A stretch of DNA of 64,000 nt, taken from contig NZ_FNEV01000001.1 in NCBI RefSeq assembly GCF_900100295.1, positions 1-64,000 of the forward strand, in the 5' to 3' direction. Source of the stretch: Salimicrobium halophilum (GTDB lineage: Bacteria; Bacillota; Bacilli; Bacillales; Halobacillaceae). Made by a program: the position numbers and the translations under genes. A model generated the notes under the pieces. The model had not been told where the DNA came from. It ran no database searches and worked only from the letters and a program-made list of their open reading frames with translations. This document shows positions 36,657 through 46,827 of the stretch, one piece after another (position 1 is the stretch's first letter; each line of letters opens with the position of its first letter).

Positions 36657-37697
36657 TTGGGTTTGTTTGGATTATCACAAGATCTCGGGATTGATCTGGG
36701 AACAGCGAATACATTGGTTTTCATGAAAAATAAAGGCGTCATCGTACGTGAACCATCTGTGGTTGCGAGAAATGCAAATAACGGGAACATTGAAGCGGTA
36801 GGGCAGGATGCCTATCATATGATCGGCAGAACACCTGGGAATATCCGGGTCGTACGTCCTATGAAAGACGGAGTCATCGCTGATTATGAAACGACAGCTG
36901 AAATGATCAAATACTATATGCAGAAGGCTTTGAAGACCGGTTCTTCCTTCAGCAGTAAGCCGAATGTGATCGTATGCGTTCCGTCCGGTATTACGATGGT
37001 GGAAGAAAGAGCGGTCATCGATGCTACGAAGCAGGCTGGAGCGAAAGAAGCGTATCCGATTGCAGAACCTTTCGCAGCAGCGGTAGGAGCCGGTCTTCCA
37101 GTATGGGAGCCGACCGGAAGTATGATCGTCGATGTCGGTGGCGGAACGACAGAGGTCGCTATCATCTCGCTTGGCGGGATTGTTACCAGCCAGTCGATCC
37201 GGGTAGCCGGAGATGAAATGGATGAATCGATTTCGAACCATATCCGTAAGAAATATAATTTGATGATCGGGGAAAGAACAGCGGAAGAAATCAAGTTTAC
37301 GATCGGCAGAGCCCAACCTTTAGAGAAGGTGGATGAGATGGAAATACGGGGAAGGGACCTGTTGACCGGGTTGCCGAAGACGATCACCATCTATTCTGAT
37401 GAGATCATCGAAGCCCTTTCCGATACGGTGGAATCGATCGTGGAGACGGTGAAACTTACGCTTGAGACGACACCTCCGGAATTATCTGCGGATATCATGG
37501 AGCGGGGAATCGTCCTTGCCGGCGGTGGAGCGTTGCTGAAAGATTTGGATAAAGTCATCAGTGAAGAGACGAACATGCCCGTCTTCATAGCCGATGAGCC
37601 GCTTGATTGTGTCGCCAACGGTACCGGCAAGTCTCTTGAGTACATGAATCATTTCAAATCCCAGCCGAACGTAGCCAGCCGAAGTCAAAGGGAATAG
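36657..37697 (+). CDS. mreB: Cell shape-determining actin homologue MreB
   Basis: Forms membrane-associated filaments that guide the elongation machinery. 346 residues. Phosphate-1 motif [11 protein letters not shown] (about 11-21), phosphate-2 [15 protein letters not shown], adenosine motif [14 protein letters not shown]. The N-terminus is [11 protein letters not shown] if it starts at TTG 36657, 6 bases after AAGGGAGA. An ATG at 36606 would add 17 residues that lie within the leader hairpin and have no ribosome site. First gene of mreBCD-minCD. Confidence 0.96.
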   Translation: MGLFGLSQDLGIDLGTANTLVFMKNKGVIVREPSVVARNANNGNIEAVGQDAYHMIGRTPGNIRVVRPMKDGVIADYETTAEMIKYYMQKALKTGSSFSSKPNVIVCVPSGITMVEERAVIDATKQAGAKEAYPIAEPFAAAVGAGLPVWEPTGSMIVDVGGGTTEVAIISLGGIVTSQSIRVAGDEMDESISNHIRKKYNLMIGERTAEEIKFTIGRAQPLEKVDEMEIRGRDLLTGLPKTITIYSDEIIEALSDTVESIVETVKLTLETTPPELSADIMERGIVLAGGGALLKDLDKVISEETNMPVFIADEPLDCVANGTGKSLEYMNHFKSQPNVASRSQRE

Positions 37698-37709
37698 GGA
37701 AAAGAAACC

Positions 37710-38588
37710 ATGCCTTCTTTTTTCAGAAGAAAAATACTTATATCTATACTCGTAGCATTCATCGTTATCGTGACACTGATCGGTTTTTCCATGCGGGACA
37801 GGGAAGAAGTGACAGTGCCGGAACAATTCATACTGGATACGGCAGGCTGGGTACAAACGATTTTCAATACACCGATCCAGTGGGTGAATGATTCGATCGA
37901 AACGTTCCAGGATGTGTTTCGGGTGTATGAACAGAATGAAGTACTGAAAGGAAGATTGGCTGAGTATGAAGGGCTGATCGTAGAGAATCAGGAACTGGAG
38001 AAAGAGAATGAAGAGCTCAGAGGTACGATCGGGAAGTCCGAGGGGCTGTCCGAATATTCTCCTGTGCAGGCGACGGTGATAGCCAGGAGTTCGGAGCGGT
38101 GGTTCGAACAGGTGACGGTGAACCGCGGTGCAGAGCATGGCGTGGAGAAAGATATGGCCGTTATTACGAAAGACGGTCTGATCGGGAAAGTCCAGTCCAC
38201 GGCCGCTTTCCATTCGACGGTGAAGCTTCTGAGCGGCTTTGATATATCCAATAAGATTTCATCATGGGTCGTACGGGAAGAAGGGGACAACGTCTTCGGT
38301 CTTATCGAAGGATATGATGAAGAATCGGGACGTCTCGTTCTCGGAGGGATCAACCTTGAAGCACAGCTCAATGAAGGAGATCAGGTGATTTCTTCCGGGC
38401 TCGGAGGCGTTTTCCCGAGTCGACTTCAGATCGGAAGTGTGGATGAAGTGCGGAATGACGAATACGGGCTGACGAAGACGGCTCTGATTGAACCTGCAGC
38501 AAACCTTTATGAAATCAATCATGTCATTATCGCCCGCCGTAGTGAACAGACGGTCGATACAGGGAGAGCGGGAGACGAAGAATCATGA
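37710..38588 (+). CDS. mreC: Cell shape protein MreC
   Basis: Bitopic membrane protein of the elongasome. 292 residues: one transmembrane helix (about 8-26), a coiled coil (about 65-110) and two beta-barrel domains outside the membrane (about 112-280, VTVNRGAEHGVEKDMAVI, KLLSGFDISNKISSWVVREE). The C-terminus overlaps mreD by 4 bases (ATGA). Family and context agree. Confidence 0.95.
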   Translation: MPSFFRRKILISILVAFIVIVTLIGFSMRDREEVTVPEQFILDTAGWVQTIFNTPIQWVNDSIETFQDVFRVYEQNEVLKGRLAEYEGLIVENQELEKENEELRGTIGKSEGLSEYSPVQATVIARSSERWFEQVTVNRGAEHGVEKDMAVITKDGLIGKVQSTAAFHSTVKLLSGFDISNKISSWVVREEGDNVFGLIEGYDEESGRLVLGGINLEAQLNEGDQVISSGLGGVFPSRLQIGSVDEVRNDEYGLTKTALIEPAANLYEINHVIIARRSEQTVDTGRAGDEES

Positions 38589-39103
38589 AACACGTATGGC
38601 TCTGTCTCCTCGCTTTGTTATTGATTGCACTTGAAGGAATGGCGATGAATCTGCTTCCGTCTTCGTTATTGTACGGGGAATGGCAGATTGTTCCGCACTG
38701 GACGCTTCTTTTCGTGCTGCTGTTGTCCATTTATTATGACTCGAATGAAACCTATCAATCTTTGTGGTATGCCCTCGGTACCGGTTTGTTCGTGGATATT
38801 GTATATACGGATGTCATCGGCATCCATATGATGGTGTATGTGTTGGTGGTCTATATCGTACATGGGCTGAATAAGCTGCTTCAGTCCAATGTCCTTGTCG
38901 TGACGCTCCTCGTCTTATTCGGGGTCGTAACAGGAGATACGCTTCTATATATAATCTATTCATTTTTGAATATAGCGGAAATGGACTGGGGTACTTATGC
39001 GATGCAACGATTGCTACCCACTATGATCGGGAATGTCGTATTTTTCCTCTTCACTTTTGTATTCCTGAAATACTTGATGCAGAAGTTGGCTGATGACAAC
39101 TAG
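38585..39103 (+). CDS. mreD: Cell shape protein MreD
   Basis: Integral membrane partner of MreC, 172 residues with about five transmembrane helices. The family motif GLFVDIVYTDVIGIHM, with the conserved D and the G in the middle, is clear. Start and stop overlap neighbouring frames, so it is coupled to mreC. Confidence 0.93.
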   Translation: MKHVWLCLLALLLIALEGMAMNLLPSSLLYGEWQIVPHWTLLFVLLLSIYYDSNETYQSLWYALGTGLFVDIVYTDVIGIHMMVYVLVVYIVHGLNKLLQSNVLVVTLLVLFGVVTGDTLLYIIYSFLNIAEMDWGTYAMQRLLPTMIGNVVFFLFTFVFLKYLMQKLADDN

Positions 39104-39128
39104 TATACGGGGTAAGGAGAGAATCATC

Positions 39129-39815
39129 ATGGACCATAAACAAAAAGTAATGATTAAAGGGACCCGGGATGGTCTGACTTTACAACTCGATGATCAGTGC
39201 ACCTTCGAAGATCTCATCGAAGAATTGGAGGGGAAACTCTCTGAAAATCTCGTTTCTGAAGAAGAGCCGCTCATTCGCGTGTCCATCCAGCTCGGATATC
39301 GGTATATAACTCCCGACCAGGAAGAGGTGCTGAAGGAAATGATCCGGGAGAAACAGCACCTCGTCGTCGAAGAAATAGATTCGAAAGTCATGACGAAAGA
39401 GGCGGCGATGGAGTGGGAACAGGACCGTTCGGTGAATCCTGTGAGCCAGACGATTCGTTCCGGTCAGGTCATCGACGTCAAAGGGGATCTGTTACTTATA
39501 GGAGACGTGAACCCTGGAGGTACTGTCCGCGCCACTGGCAATATATTTATTCTGGGTAAATTGTTCGGGGTGGCTCATGCCGGATCGAGCGGGTGGAAAG
39601 GCGCTGTCATTGCAGCTTCTTATATGGAGCCCACCCAACTCCGCATTTCCGATAAAATCAGCCGCTCTCCGGATCAGGAGGAAGTTGAAGGCGTTTATAT
39701 GGAATGTGGATTTATCGATGAAAAAGAGGAAAATATCCGAATAGATCGAATACAGAAAGTAGTGAAGTGGCGTCCGGAACTCGTAAGTTTGGAAAGGAGA
39801 ATGAATCATGGGTGA
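39129..39815 (+). CDS. minC: Septum-site determining protein MinC
   Basis: Inhibitor of FtsZ polymerisation away from midcell. 228 residues: N-terminal FtsZ-binding domain (about 1-100) and C-terminal beta-helix dimerisation domain (about 110-220) with VIDVKGDLLLIGDVNPGG and the conserved RATGNIFILGKLFGVAHAG. The start ATG 39129 is 9 bases after AAGGAG. It overlaps minD by 8 bases. Confidence 0.95.
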   Translation: MDHKQKVMIKGTRDGLTLQLDDQCTFEDLIEELEGKLSENLVSEEEPLIRVSIQLGYRYITPDQEEVLKEMIREKQHLVVEEIDSKVMTKEAAMEWEQDRSVNPVSQTIRSGQVIDVKGDLLLIGDVNPGGTVRATGNIFILGKLFGVAHAGSSGWKGAVIAASYMEPTQLRISDKISRSPDQEEVEGVYMECGFIDEKEENIRIDRIQKVVKWRPELVSLERRMNHG

Positions 39816-40608
39816 AGCAATTGTCATTACTTCCGGTAAGGGAGGCGTAGGTAAAACGACGACGACCGCCAATCTTGGAACGGCTCTTGCTCTTCAGGGG
39901 AAGAATGTCTGTCTGGTGGACACGGACATCGGACTTAGAAACCTCGATGTGGTGATGGGCCTTGAGAACAGAATCATTTACGACATAGTCGATGTGATTC
40001 AGGAAAGGTGTCGGACAAAGCAGGCGCTGATCACAGATAAACGCTTTGATTGTCTACACGTGTTGCCGGCAGCACAGACATCCGACAAGTCAGAAGTCAC
40101 TCAGGAAGGCATGAAGCAGATCGTTTCAGAATTGAAACAGGATTACGATTACATACTGATTGATTGTCCCGCCGGGATCGAGCAAGGATATAAGAATGCT
40201 GTGGCCGGAGCGGACCGTGCCATCGTGGTGACTACTCCTGAGAAGTCAAGCGTACGCGATGCAGATAGAATCATCGGGCTTCTTGAAAAAGAAGAAATCG
40301 AACCGCCGTCCCTCATTATTAACAGGATCCGCTCCCACATGATGGAGAACGGGGATATGATGGACGTAGAGGACATCATTTCGATTCTGGCCATCGACCT
40401 TCTCGGCATCGTCGTGGATGATGAAGCGGTGATCACCGGGTCAAACCGTGGGGAACCGGTAGCATTGAAACCTGACACGAAAGCGGCAATCGGATACCGG
40501 AACATCGCCAGAAGGATACTCGGGGAATCGGTACCGCTTATGAATTTAGAAGAAGAGAAAGTGACGTTTATGACCAAAATCAAGCGTTTGTTAGGAATGG
40601 GGAGCTGA
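39808..40608 (+). CDS. minD: Septum-site determining ATPase MinD
   Basis: Membrane-cycling ATPase that recruits MinC to the poles. 266 residues. Deviant Walker A GKGGVGKTT (10-18), switch regions DTDIGLRNLDVVMG and IDCPAGIEQGY, and a C-terminal amphipathic membrane-targeting helix (FMTKIKRLLG). MinE is absent, as in bacilli, where DivIVA and MinJ give topology. Confidence 0.97.
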   Translation: MGEAIVITSGKGGVGKTTTTANLGTALALQGKNVCLVDTDIGLRNLDVVMGLENRIIYDIVDVIQERCRTKQALITDKRFDCLHVLPAAQTSDKSEVTQEGMKQIVSELKQDYDYILIDCPAGIEQGYKNAVAGADRAIVVTTPEKSSVRDADRIIGLLEKEEIEPPSLIINRIRSHMMENGDMMDVEDIISILAIDLLGIVVDDEAVITGSNRGEPVALKPDTKAAIGYRNIARRILGESVPLMNLEEEKVTFMTKIKRLLGMGS

Positions 40609-40637
40609 CCGTTATCTTTAAGATAGCGGTCTTTTTT
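40607..40637 (+). terminator. Intrinsic terminator of mreBCD-minCD
   Basis: Stem GACCGTTATCTT / AAGATAGCGGTC with a six-T tail, beginning inside the minD stop codon. Confidence 0.9.
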
Positions 40638-40766
40638 ATGGAAAAATCAGGGGTGGAACTGCATTTGTTCTACTTCCTGCGGCCCGTACATAAAATGAAA
40701 AAAACGGTTCTGTGATCTGCCCACTTCAGGAAAAGTCATGGAACTCGGAATGCGGGTGGTGAAGTA

Positions 40767-41465
40767 ATGAAGGATCTCGAAAGAATCAGGAATAATATAA
40801 GAAGAAGAAAAGGAAAGAACACGGGGAAAATCCAATCTCCTGAACCGCTGCCGGATGAAGAACGATATGGTCTGCCCGGACAACCTCCTGTACGGAATAT
40901 ACAGGAAGGGGAGCAGGCTCCATTGAAGCGGTGGGTACTGCAAATAACGGTTTCCGCTGTCATTTTTTCCGGTGTCACCTTCATGTATCATGGTCCCCTG
41001 GAACCTCCAAAAACGATGGAGGCCTTTATGACGAAGCAGTTAAAGGACGAGTTCCCTTTTGCGAAAGTTACAGCCGTCTATCAGAATCGACTCGGTAAGG
41101 TTTTCCCTTCCGTCGAAGAAGAGGAAGTTACTTCTTCCCCTTTCCCTCTTAATGGAAGTGTCGAGGTAAGCGGGAATGGAGTGGAAATCACCCCGCAACA
41201 AGGAGGAAGCGTGACTGCCGTGAAGGAAGGGACGGTAGTGTTTGCCGGAAAGAAACCGGAGACGGGGCCGACGGTGATCGTTCAGCACGCAGACGGAACG
41301 AACAGCGTTTATGGGAACCTCGAGAAGGTTCAGGCTCATCTTTACCAATATGTAGAACAGGGAGAAGCGATTGCTGAAGTGGAGGAGGGGCTGTTTTTCG
41401 CCAGGAAAAGAGGAGAGGTTTTCCTGAATCCCTACGAAGTCATAGAAGTCAATGAAGACTATTAA
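40767..41465 (+). CDS. spoIVFA: SpoIVFA, regulator of the sigma-K processing complex
   Basis: Mother-cell protein that holds the SpoIVFB protease, together with BofA, in the outer forespore membrane. 232 residues: a basic cytoplasmic N-terminus, one transmembrane helix (about 56-74), and a C-terminal M23/LytM-like domain (about 140-225) with VIVQHADGTNSVYGNL. The catalytic zinc ligands of true M23 enzymes are incomplete, as usual for SpoIVFA. The start follows GGTGGTGAAG. It overlaps spoIVFB by 14 bases. The 129-bp gap before it holds no clear sigma-E promoter; CATAAAAT (40689-40696) could be a -10 but no -35 fits. Confidence 0.87.
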   Translation: MKDLERIRNNIRRRKGKNTGKIQSPEPLPDEERYGLPGQPPVRNIQEGEQAPLKRWVLQITVSAVIFSGVTFMYHGPLEPPKTMEAFMTKQLKDEFPFAKVTAVYQNRLGKVFPSVEEEEVTSSPFPLNGSVEVSGNGVEITPQQGGSVTAVKEGTVVFAGKKPETGPTVIVQHADGTNSVYGNLEKVQAHLYQYVEQGEAIAEVEEGLFFARKRGEVFLNPYEVIEVNEDY

Positions 41466-42252
41466 AGGAAAAGTGGCGCTGCATCCGCTTTTTTTCCTTC
41501 TCACTTTCACGGCGTTTGTCACCGGTCATTTTCTCTTTTTCATTTCTGTTCTTCTCATCATTATTATTCATGAGCTGGGTCATGTAGCGGTAGCCCGGCT
41601 TTTTGAGTGGAAGATCGAGAAAGTGGAGTTGTGGTTGTTCGGGGCTACGATGGTAAGTGATGATTTCTTTTTCCGGCCGTGGCATGAGAAGGTGCTGGTC
41701 ACTATTGCCGGTCCCCTTCAGCACCTCTGGATCGGCATGCTTATCCCCCATCTTGGTCTTGGGGGAGCATGGGAAGAGACGCTTCTCTTTTATAACACGT
41801 GGCTAGCTGTGTTCAATCTGCTTCCGATCTGGCCTCTCGACGGTGGAAAACTTATGTGGATTCTCCTCAGCAGTCTGCTCTCTTTCTGGACAAGTTTTCG
41901 CACGGTTCTCCTTGGGACGGGGGTGGTGATGGTGCTATTCCTCATCTGTTTTCCATTCTTCTTCACCATCGCTTTGTTCTTCGTTTTTCTCGGGAAAGAA
42001 ATCTATGAGCAGTGGAAACACCAGTATTATCTGCACGTGAGGTTTCTTTTCTATTGTTTGAAACGAGAGACGGCCAAAGAGAAATGGATGGATATCCCCC
42101 CTGATACAAAAGTGAAGGAAGGACTCAAGAAGCTGAGACTGGGAAGAGGGATGGTATTCAAGAGCGGTTCGGAAGTTATTCGGGAGAAAGAATGCATACG
42201 AAGCTATTTCGATCATCCTACGTTACGTTTTCTCGATTTACACAATCGGTGA
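41452..42252 (+). CDS. spoIVFB: SpoIVFB, intramembrane protease for pro-sigma-K
   Basis: Site-2-protease-family metalloprotease cutting pro-sigma-K in the mother cell. 266 residues with about six transmembrane helices. Zinc motif HELGH (40-44) and the second-ligand motif NLLPIWPLDGG with Asp130. The C-terminus (about 195-266) is a cytoplasmic CBS-like segment that senses ATP in the B. subtilis protein. The start lacks a good ribosome site and relies on coupling with spoIVFA. Confidence 0.93.
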   Translation: MKTIKGKVALHPLFFLLTFTAFVTGHFLFFISVLLIIIIHELGHVAVARLFEWKIEKVELWLFGATMVSDDFFFRPWHEKVLVTIAGPLQHLWIGMLIPHLGLGGAWEETLLFYNTWLAVFNLLPIWPLDGGKLMWILLSSLLSFWTSFRTVLLGTGVVMVLFLICFPFFFTIALFFVFLGKEIYEQWKHQYYLHVRFLFYCLKRETAKEKWMDIPPDTKVKEGLKKLRLGRGMVFKSGSEVIREKECIRSYFDHPTLRFLDLHNR

Positions 42253-42343
42253 TTTTTTATTGCTTTTTATTATGCAATTTAGTAGAATTTTCAACGGGCT
42301 TGAAAAGAGGTCTCAAGCGGTCTTACCGTCGTTCAGTTGTTTA

Positions 42344-42373
42344 TTGACAACATGTTTCTGGTTATGATAACAT
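42344..42373 (+). promoter_or_regulatory. Sigma-A promoter of rplU
   Basis: TTGACA (42344-42349), 18-bp spacer, TAACAT (42368-42373). Another -10-like TATGAT (42363-42368) is only 13 bp from the -35. Confidence 0.6.
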
Positions 42374-42379
42374 TAGTTT

Positions 42380-42482
42380 GTTATTCTTGTAGCACTCCAC
42401 TGCTACAACCGCTCAGGACAGGTCATAAACCATGTAAATGGTACCTGGATGGCGAGTCTTAGTTTAATGAGGAGGTGCACGT
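42380..42482 (+). promoter_or_regulatory. L21 leader RNA
   Basis: The untranslated leader of rplU begins with a perfect hairpin TTGTAGCA / TGCTACAA (42387-42408) and continues with CGCTCAGGACAGG and the paired segments around ACCATGTAAATGGT. This matches the position and opening hairpin of the L21 leader of Gram-positive bacteria, thought to mediate autoregulation by ribosomal protein. No terminator is present. Confidence 0.75.
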
Positions 42483-42791
42483 ATGTACGCAATTATCGAA
42501 ACTGGTGGAAAACAGGTCAAAGTAGAGCAAGGCCAAGAAGTTTACGTTGAAAAACTTGACGCGGCTGATGGCGAAACAGTAACTTTCGACAAAGTATTGT
42601 TCGTCGGCGGAGACGACACGAAAGTGGGCGCTCCTTACGTTGATGGTGCTTCTGTAACGGCAAAAGTTGACAAACATGGTCGTCAGAAGAAGATCACTGT
42701 TTTCAAATACAAGCCGAAGAAGAACTACAAGCGTAAGCAAGGTCATCGTCAACCTTATACAAAAGTCGTCATTGATAAAATCGACGCGTAA
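42483..42791 (+). CDS. rplU: 50S ribosomal protein L21
   Basis: 102 residues, normal length. N-terminus [18 protein letters not shown] and C-terminal basic signature [19 protein letters not shown] are diagnostic. The start follows GAGGAGGTG. First gene of the rplU-ysxB-rpmA operon, a fixed arrangement in Bacillota. Confidence 0.98.
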   Translation: MYAIIETGGKQVKVEQGQEVYVEKLDAADGETVTFDKVLFVGGDDTKVGAPYVDGASVTAKVDKHGRQKKITVFKYKPKKNYKRKQGHRQPYTKVVIDKIDA

Positions 42792-42802
42792 GGTGTTGAC
42801 CT

Positions 42803-43123
42803 ATGATTACAGCTAATTTCTTTTCCTCGGGAGAGCGAATCCTTGGGTATGAAATTTCCGGACATGCTGAGAGTGGCCCTTATGGCCAGGATCTAGTATG
42901 CGCAGCGGTCTCAGGTGTTACCTTCGGTGCAACGAATGCGCTGATGGAAGTGGCGGACTGTGATCCGGAAATCGAACAAGGAGGAGAGGGAGGCTATTTG
43001 AAAGTCACCCTGACCGGGGAAGACAGAACAAAGGAACAAGCACAAACTCTTCTGGAGGGACTGCTGATATCCTTACGAACCATTGAACAGGATAATTCCC
43101 AATATATAACAATCAAAACTTGA
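42803..43123 (+). CDS. ysxB: Ribosomal-processing cysteine protease Prp
   Basis: Removes the N-terminal extension of ribosomal protein L27 before assembly. 106 residues. The catalytic pair is His21 in GHAESG and Cys33 in DLVCAAVS. The gene sits between the L21 and L27 genes, and the L27 below has the matching cleavage sequence, so enzyme and substrate are together. Confidence 0.94.
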   Translation: MITANFFSSGERILGYEISGHAESGPYGQDLVCAAVSGVTFGATNALMEVADCDPEIEQGGEGGYLKVTLTGEDRTKEQAQTLLEGLLISLRTIEQDNSQYITIKT

Positions 43124-43137
43124 AGGAGGTGGAAGCC

Positions 43138-43428
43138 ATGCTACGTCTAGATCTACAGTTTTTCTCTCAGAAAAAAGGTCAAGGAAGCTCTAAAAACGGA
43201 CGTGACTCTGAGTCTAAGCGTCTGGGAGCGAAGCGTGCTGATGGTCAATCAGTAACTAGCGGTTCCATTCTTTACCGTCAACGCGGCACTAAGATTTACC
43301 CAGGTACAAACGTGGGAATCGGTGGCGATGACACACTTTTCGCGAAAGCTGATGGGGTTGTTAAATTCGAACGTTACGGTCGTAACCGTAAAAAAGTCAG
43401 TGTTTACCCTGCAGCACAAGAAGCGTAA
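43138..43428 (+). CDS. rpmA: 50S ribosomal protein L27 (with cleavable N-terminus)
   Basis: 96 residues. The N-terminus [14 protein letters not shown] contains the LQFF motif cut by Prp, predicted between Phe9 and Ser10. The mature part has the L27 signature [20 protein letters not shown] and [19 protein letters not shown]. The start ATG 43138 follows GAAGGAGGTGG; the TTG at 43120 overlaps ysxB and is not used. Confidence 0.97.
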   Translation: MLRLDLQFFSQKKGQGSSKNGRDSESKRLGAKRADGQSVTSGSILYRQRGTKIYPGTNVGIGGDDTLFAKADGVVKFERYGRNRKKVSVYPAAQEA

Positions 43429-43444
43429 ACGATAATAGAAAGAT

Positions 43445-43483
43445 AAAGCCACGCCGTGCTTGCCGCATGGACGTGGCTTTTCT
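43445..43483 (+). terminator. Intrinsic terminator of rplU-ysxB-rpmA
   Basis: Stem AAAGCCACG / CGTGGCTTT with an imperfect inner stem and a TTTT tail. Confidence 0.85.
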
Positions 43484-43524
43484 TCATATTGAAGCAAAAA
43501 AAGCTTCCTTCTTTTTTCCTGAAT

Positions 43525-43553
43525 TAGAACCACTGTCCATTTTTTGCTATACT
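43525..43553 (+). promoter_or_regulatory. Promoter of spo0B-obg
   Basis: TAGAAC (43525-43530), 17-bp spacer, TATACT (43548-43553) with an extended TGC before it. It lies 31 bases before spo0B. Confidence 0.6.
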
Positions 43554-43584
43554 TTTCTTATCACAGGAAAAGGGTGGATGTGTT

Positions 43585-44070
43585 GTGAGAGATGAAGAAT
43601 GGATAGAACTATTGAGTGGGAGGCGCCATGATTGGATGAATCAAGTTCAACTTCTGAAAGGGTACGTGGCGATGGGGAAGACGGATAAACTGAAAGCGGT
43701 CTTGAAGAACGTGGAGACGACGGCGATAGAGGAACGCAAGCTTTTCGCCAGTGGAGCGCAGGCTTTCGCTTTCTGGCTTTTGTCTTTCAATTCGACCTAC
43801 GACTCTTTTCGTTTGCAGTACCGTTTGGAAGCTGAGGTTGATTTATCGAATGATGACGAGTGGTTAGTCTCGCATGCGCATGATATAATGGACTATCTGT
43901 CAGTAAGAACAGAAGAGTGGGAACTATATGAGGGAGAGCTCCTCATAAAGGAAAATAGCCTGAGGTGGACATGGAAAGGCGTGTTCAAGCCCGGGAGAAC
44001 AGAAGAAGACATCGGTACCGTATCCGAGTCAGAGAATGAAGTAACGATTACGAAGGATTGGAATAAATGA
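43585..44070 (+). CDS. spo0B: Sporulation initiation phosphotransferase Spo0B
   Basis: Passes phosphate from Spo0F to Spo0A in the sporulation phosphorelay. 161 residues. The active histidine is His15 in RHDWMNQVQLLKGY, on the first helix of the dimerisation hairpin; the rest is a degenerate kinase-like domain without ATP motifs. Slightly shorter than in B. subtilis at the N-terminus. The start is GTG 43585, 7 bases after GGGTGG. It is followed by obg, the same pair as in Bacillus. Confidence 0.88.
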   Translation: MRDEEWIELLSGRRHDWMNQVQLLKGYVAMGKTDKLKAVLKNVETTAIEERKLFASGAQAFAFWLLSFNSTYDSFRLQYRLEAEVDLSNDDEWLVSHAHDIMDYLSVRTEEWELYEGELLIKENSLRWTWKGVFKPGRTEEDIGTVSESENEVTITKDWNK

Positions 44071-45366
<1,296 letters not shown>

Positions 45367-45381
45367 GAGGGGGCAGACAGC

Positions 45382-45831
45382 ATGGCAGACTATAGTGAAA
45401 AATTTTATCTAGTACGCAGTGATATTCTCCCGGAAGCGATGAAGAAGACTCTGGACGCCAAACGAATGCTCGACCGGGGGAAAGCTGCCTCTGTCTACGA
45501 AGCCGTTAACCAGGTCGGTTTGTCACGAAGTGCTTTTTATAAATACAAAGATGCCGTGTACCCGTTCCAGCAAATGGTGAAAGAGCAGATCGTCACGCTC
45601 TTTTTCCATCTGGAGGATCAGAAGGGGAGTCTCTCGCAACTTCTTTCCGTCGCTGCAGAATTCGGGTGTAATGTTCTGACCATTCACCAGACGATTCCGA
45701 TCCAGGGAAAGGCGAACGTAACCCTGTCGCTGAACACTACGGGAATGAACGCGGGAATGAACCGTTTACTGCAACAATTGCAGGATCTTGAATTTTTTGA
45801 TAATGTAGAAGTATTAAGTTCTGGTGCGTAA
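45382..45831 (+). CDS. pheB: ACT-domain protein PheB
   Basis: 149 residues. The N-terminal part has a helix-turn-helix-like segment (about 25-55, [25 protein letters not shown]), and the C-terminal part an ACT domain (about 70-145, [20 protein letters not shown]). Known as PheB from its position before pheA; it lacks the chorismate mutase motif despite older naming. Probably a phenylalanine-sensing regulator, by family. The start follows AGAGGGGG. Confidence 0.88.
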   Translation: MADYSEKFYLVRSDILPEAMKKTLDAKRMLDRGKAASVYEAVNQVGLSRSAFYKYKDAVYPFQQMVKEQIVTLFFHLEDQKGSLSQLLSVAAEFGCNVLTIHQTIPIQGKANVTLSLNTTGMNAGMNRLLQQLQDLEFFDNVEVLSSGA

Positions 45832-45847
45832 GACGGAGGGATCAATG

Positions 45848-46720
45848 ATGACAACACAAAGAATAGGCTATTTAGGACCCAAAGGTACATTCACGAAGAT
45901 GGCGGTGGATTCATTATTCGAAGGCGGGGAATTCGTCAGTTACGAGACCATTCCCGCTTGTCTGGACGCTGTCGAGAATGGAGAAATCGATACGGGCGTC
46001 GTTCCGCTAGAGAATGCGATCGAAGGCTCGGTCCACTTGACCATCGATTATCTGATTCACCAGGTCAATCAGGCGATTATCGCGGAACTGACCGTGCCGA
46101 TCCGCCAGCACCTGCTGACGCATCCGGATTACCACGGAGAAGAGATCACCGAAATCCATTCGCATAGCCACGCGATTGCACAGTGCCATCAGTTTCTGCA
46201 TAAGCATTATCCGAACGCGGAAATTTTTTATACGGCTTCTACAGGGCGTGCTGCGGAAGTTGTGAAAGAGAAAGGCCCTCACGCAGCGGCCATCGGGAAT
46301 CACCTGGCTGCTGAGATGAACGGTCTTGATATCAAGGAAAGCAACATCCATGATTACGATAACAACCATACGCGGTTCGCCGTTGTACAGAAAGAGCCGA
46401 AAACTCTTCAAGTAAAGGATCATCCGGTCGAGAAGCACAAAACGACTGTCATGGTGACCTTGCCTCAGGACTACGTAGGGGCTTTGCATCAGGTGTTGGC
46501 GGCTTTCGCCTGGAGAAAGATGAACCTTTCGAAAATCGAATCGAGACCGATGAAAACCGGACTCGGGAATTATTTCTTCCTCGTGGATGTGGACCAGCCC
46601 TATGATCAGATATTGTTCCCCGGGGTACAGCAGGAGCTTGAAGCTCTTGGCTGTAAGCTCAAGGTGCTCGGGACGTATCCTAGTTATGAAATAGATGTTC
46701 CGGCCCCGGTCACGAAGTAA
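45848..46720 (+). CDS. pheA: Prephenate dehydratase
   Basis: Converts prephenate to phenylpyruvate in phenylalanine synthesis. 290 residues: dehydratase domain (about 1-185) with GYLGPKGTFT, PLENAIEGSVH and the catalytic motif HTRFAVV, and an ACT regulatory domain (about 200-280) with the phenylalanine-binding ESRP. I choose ATG 45848, 7 bases after GGAGGG; ATG 45845 is only 4 bases away. Confidence 0.96.
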   Translation: MTTQRIGYLGPKGTFTKMAVDSLFEGGEFVSYETIPACLDAVENGEIDTGVVPLENAIEGSVHLTIDYLIHQVNQAIIAELTVPIRQHLLTHPDYHGEEITEIHSHSHAIAQCHQFLHKHYPNAEIFYTASTGRAAEVVKEKGPHAAAIGNHLAAEMNGLDIKESNIHDYDNNHTRFAVVQKEPKTLQVKDHPVEKHKTTVMVTLPQDYVGALHQVLAAFAWRKMNLSKIESRPMKTGLGNYFFLVDVDQPYDQILFPGVQQELEALGCKLKVLGTYPSYEIDVPAPVTK

Positions 46721-46724
46721 CGCA

Positions 46725-46753
46725 GGCGCACCTTGAACGGGTGCGTCTTTTCT
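46725..46753 (+). terminator. Intrinsic terminator of pheA
   Basis: Stem GCGCACC / GGTGCGT with loop TTGAACG and a TCTTTTC tail. Confidence 0.75.
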
Positions 46754-46764
46754 GTGCGTTTTCA

Positions 46765-46793
46765 TCAATTTTTCTTTCTTCGGTGCATACAGT
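46765..46793 (+). promoter_or_regulatory. Candidate sigma-E promoter of safA
   Basis: TCAATTT (46765-46771), 14-bp spacer, CATACAGT (46786-46793). The -10 is a near-perfect sigma-E element, and safA is a sigma-E gene in B. subtilis. It lies 34 bases before the start. Confidence 0.6.
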
Positions 46794-46827
46794 AGTAATG
46801 TATGTTAGGAAGAGAGGAGCTGTTTTA

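Noticed and set aside
40661-40696. Sigma-E promoter of spoIVFA
   Set aside because: The -10-like CATAAAAT is present, but the only -35-like sequence is about 21 bp away, too far.
42459-42752. Open frame antisense to rplU
   Set aside because: Shadow of the ribosomal protein gene, without ribosome site or protein-like features.
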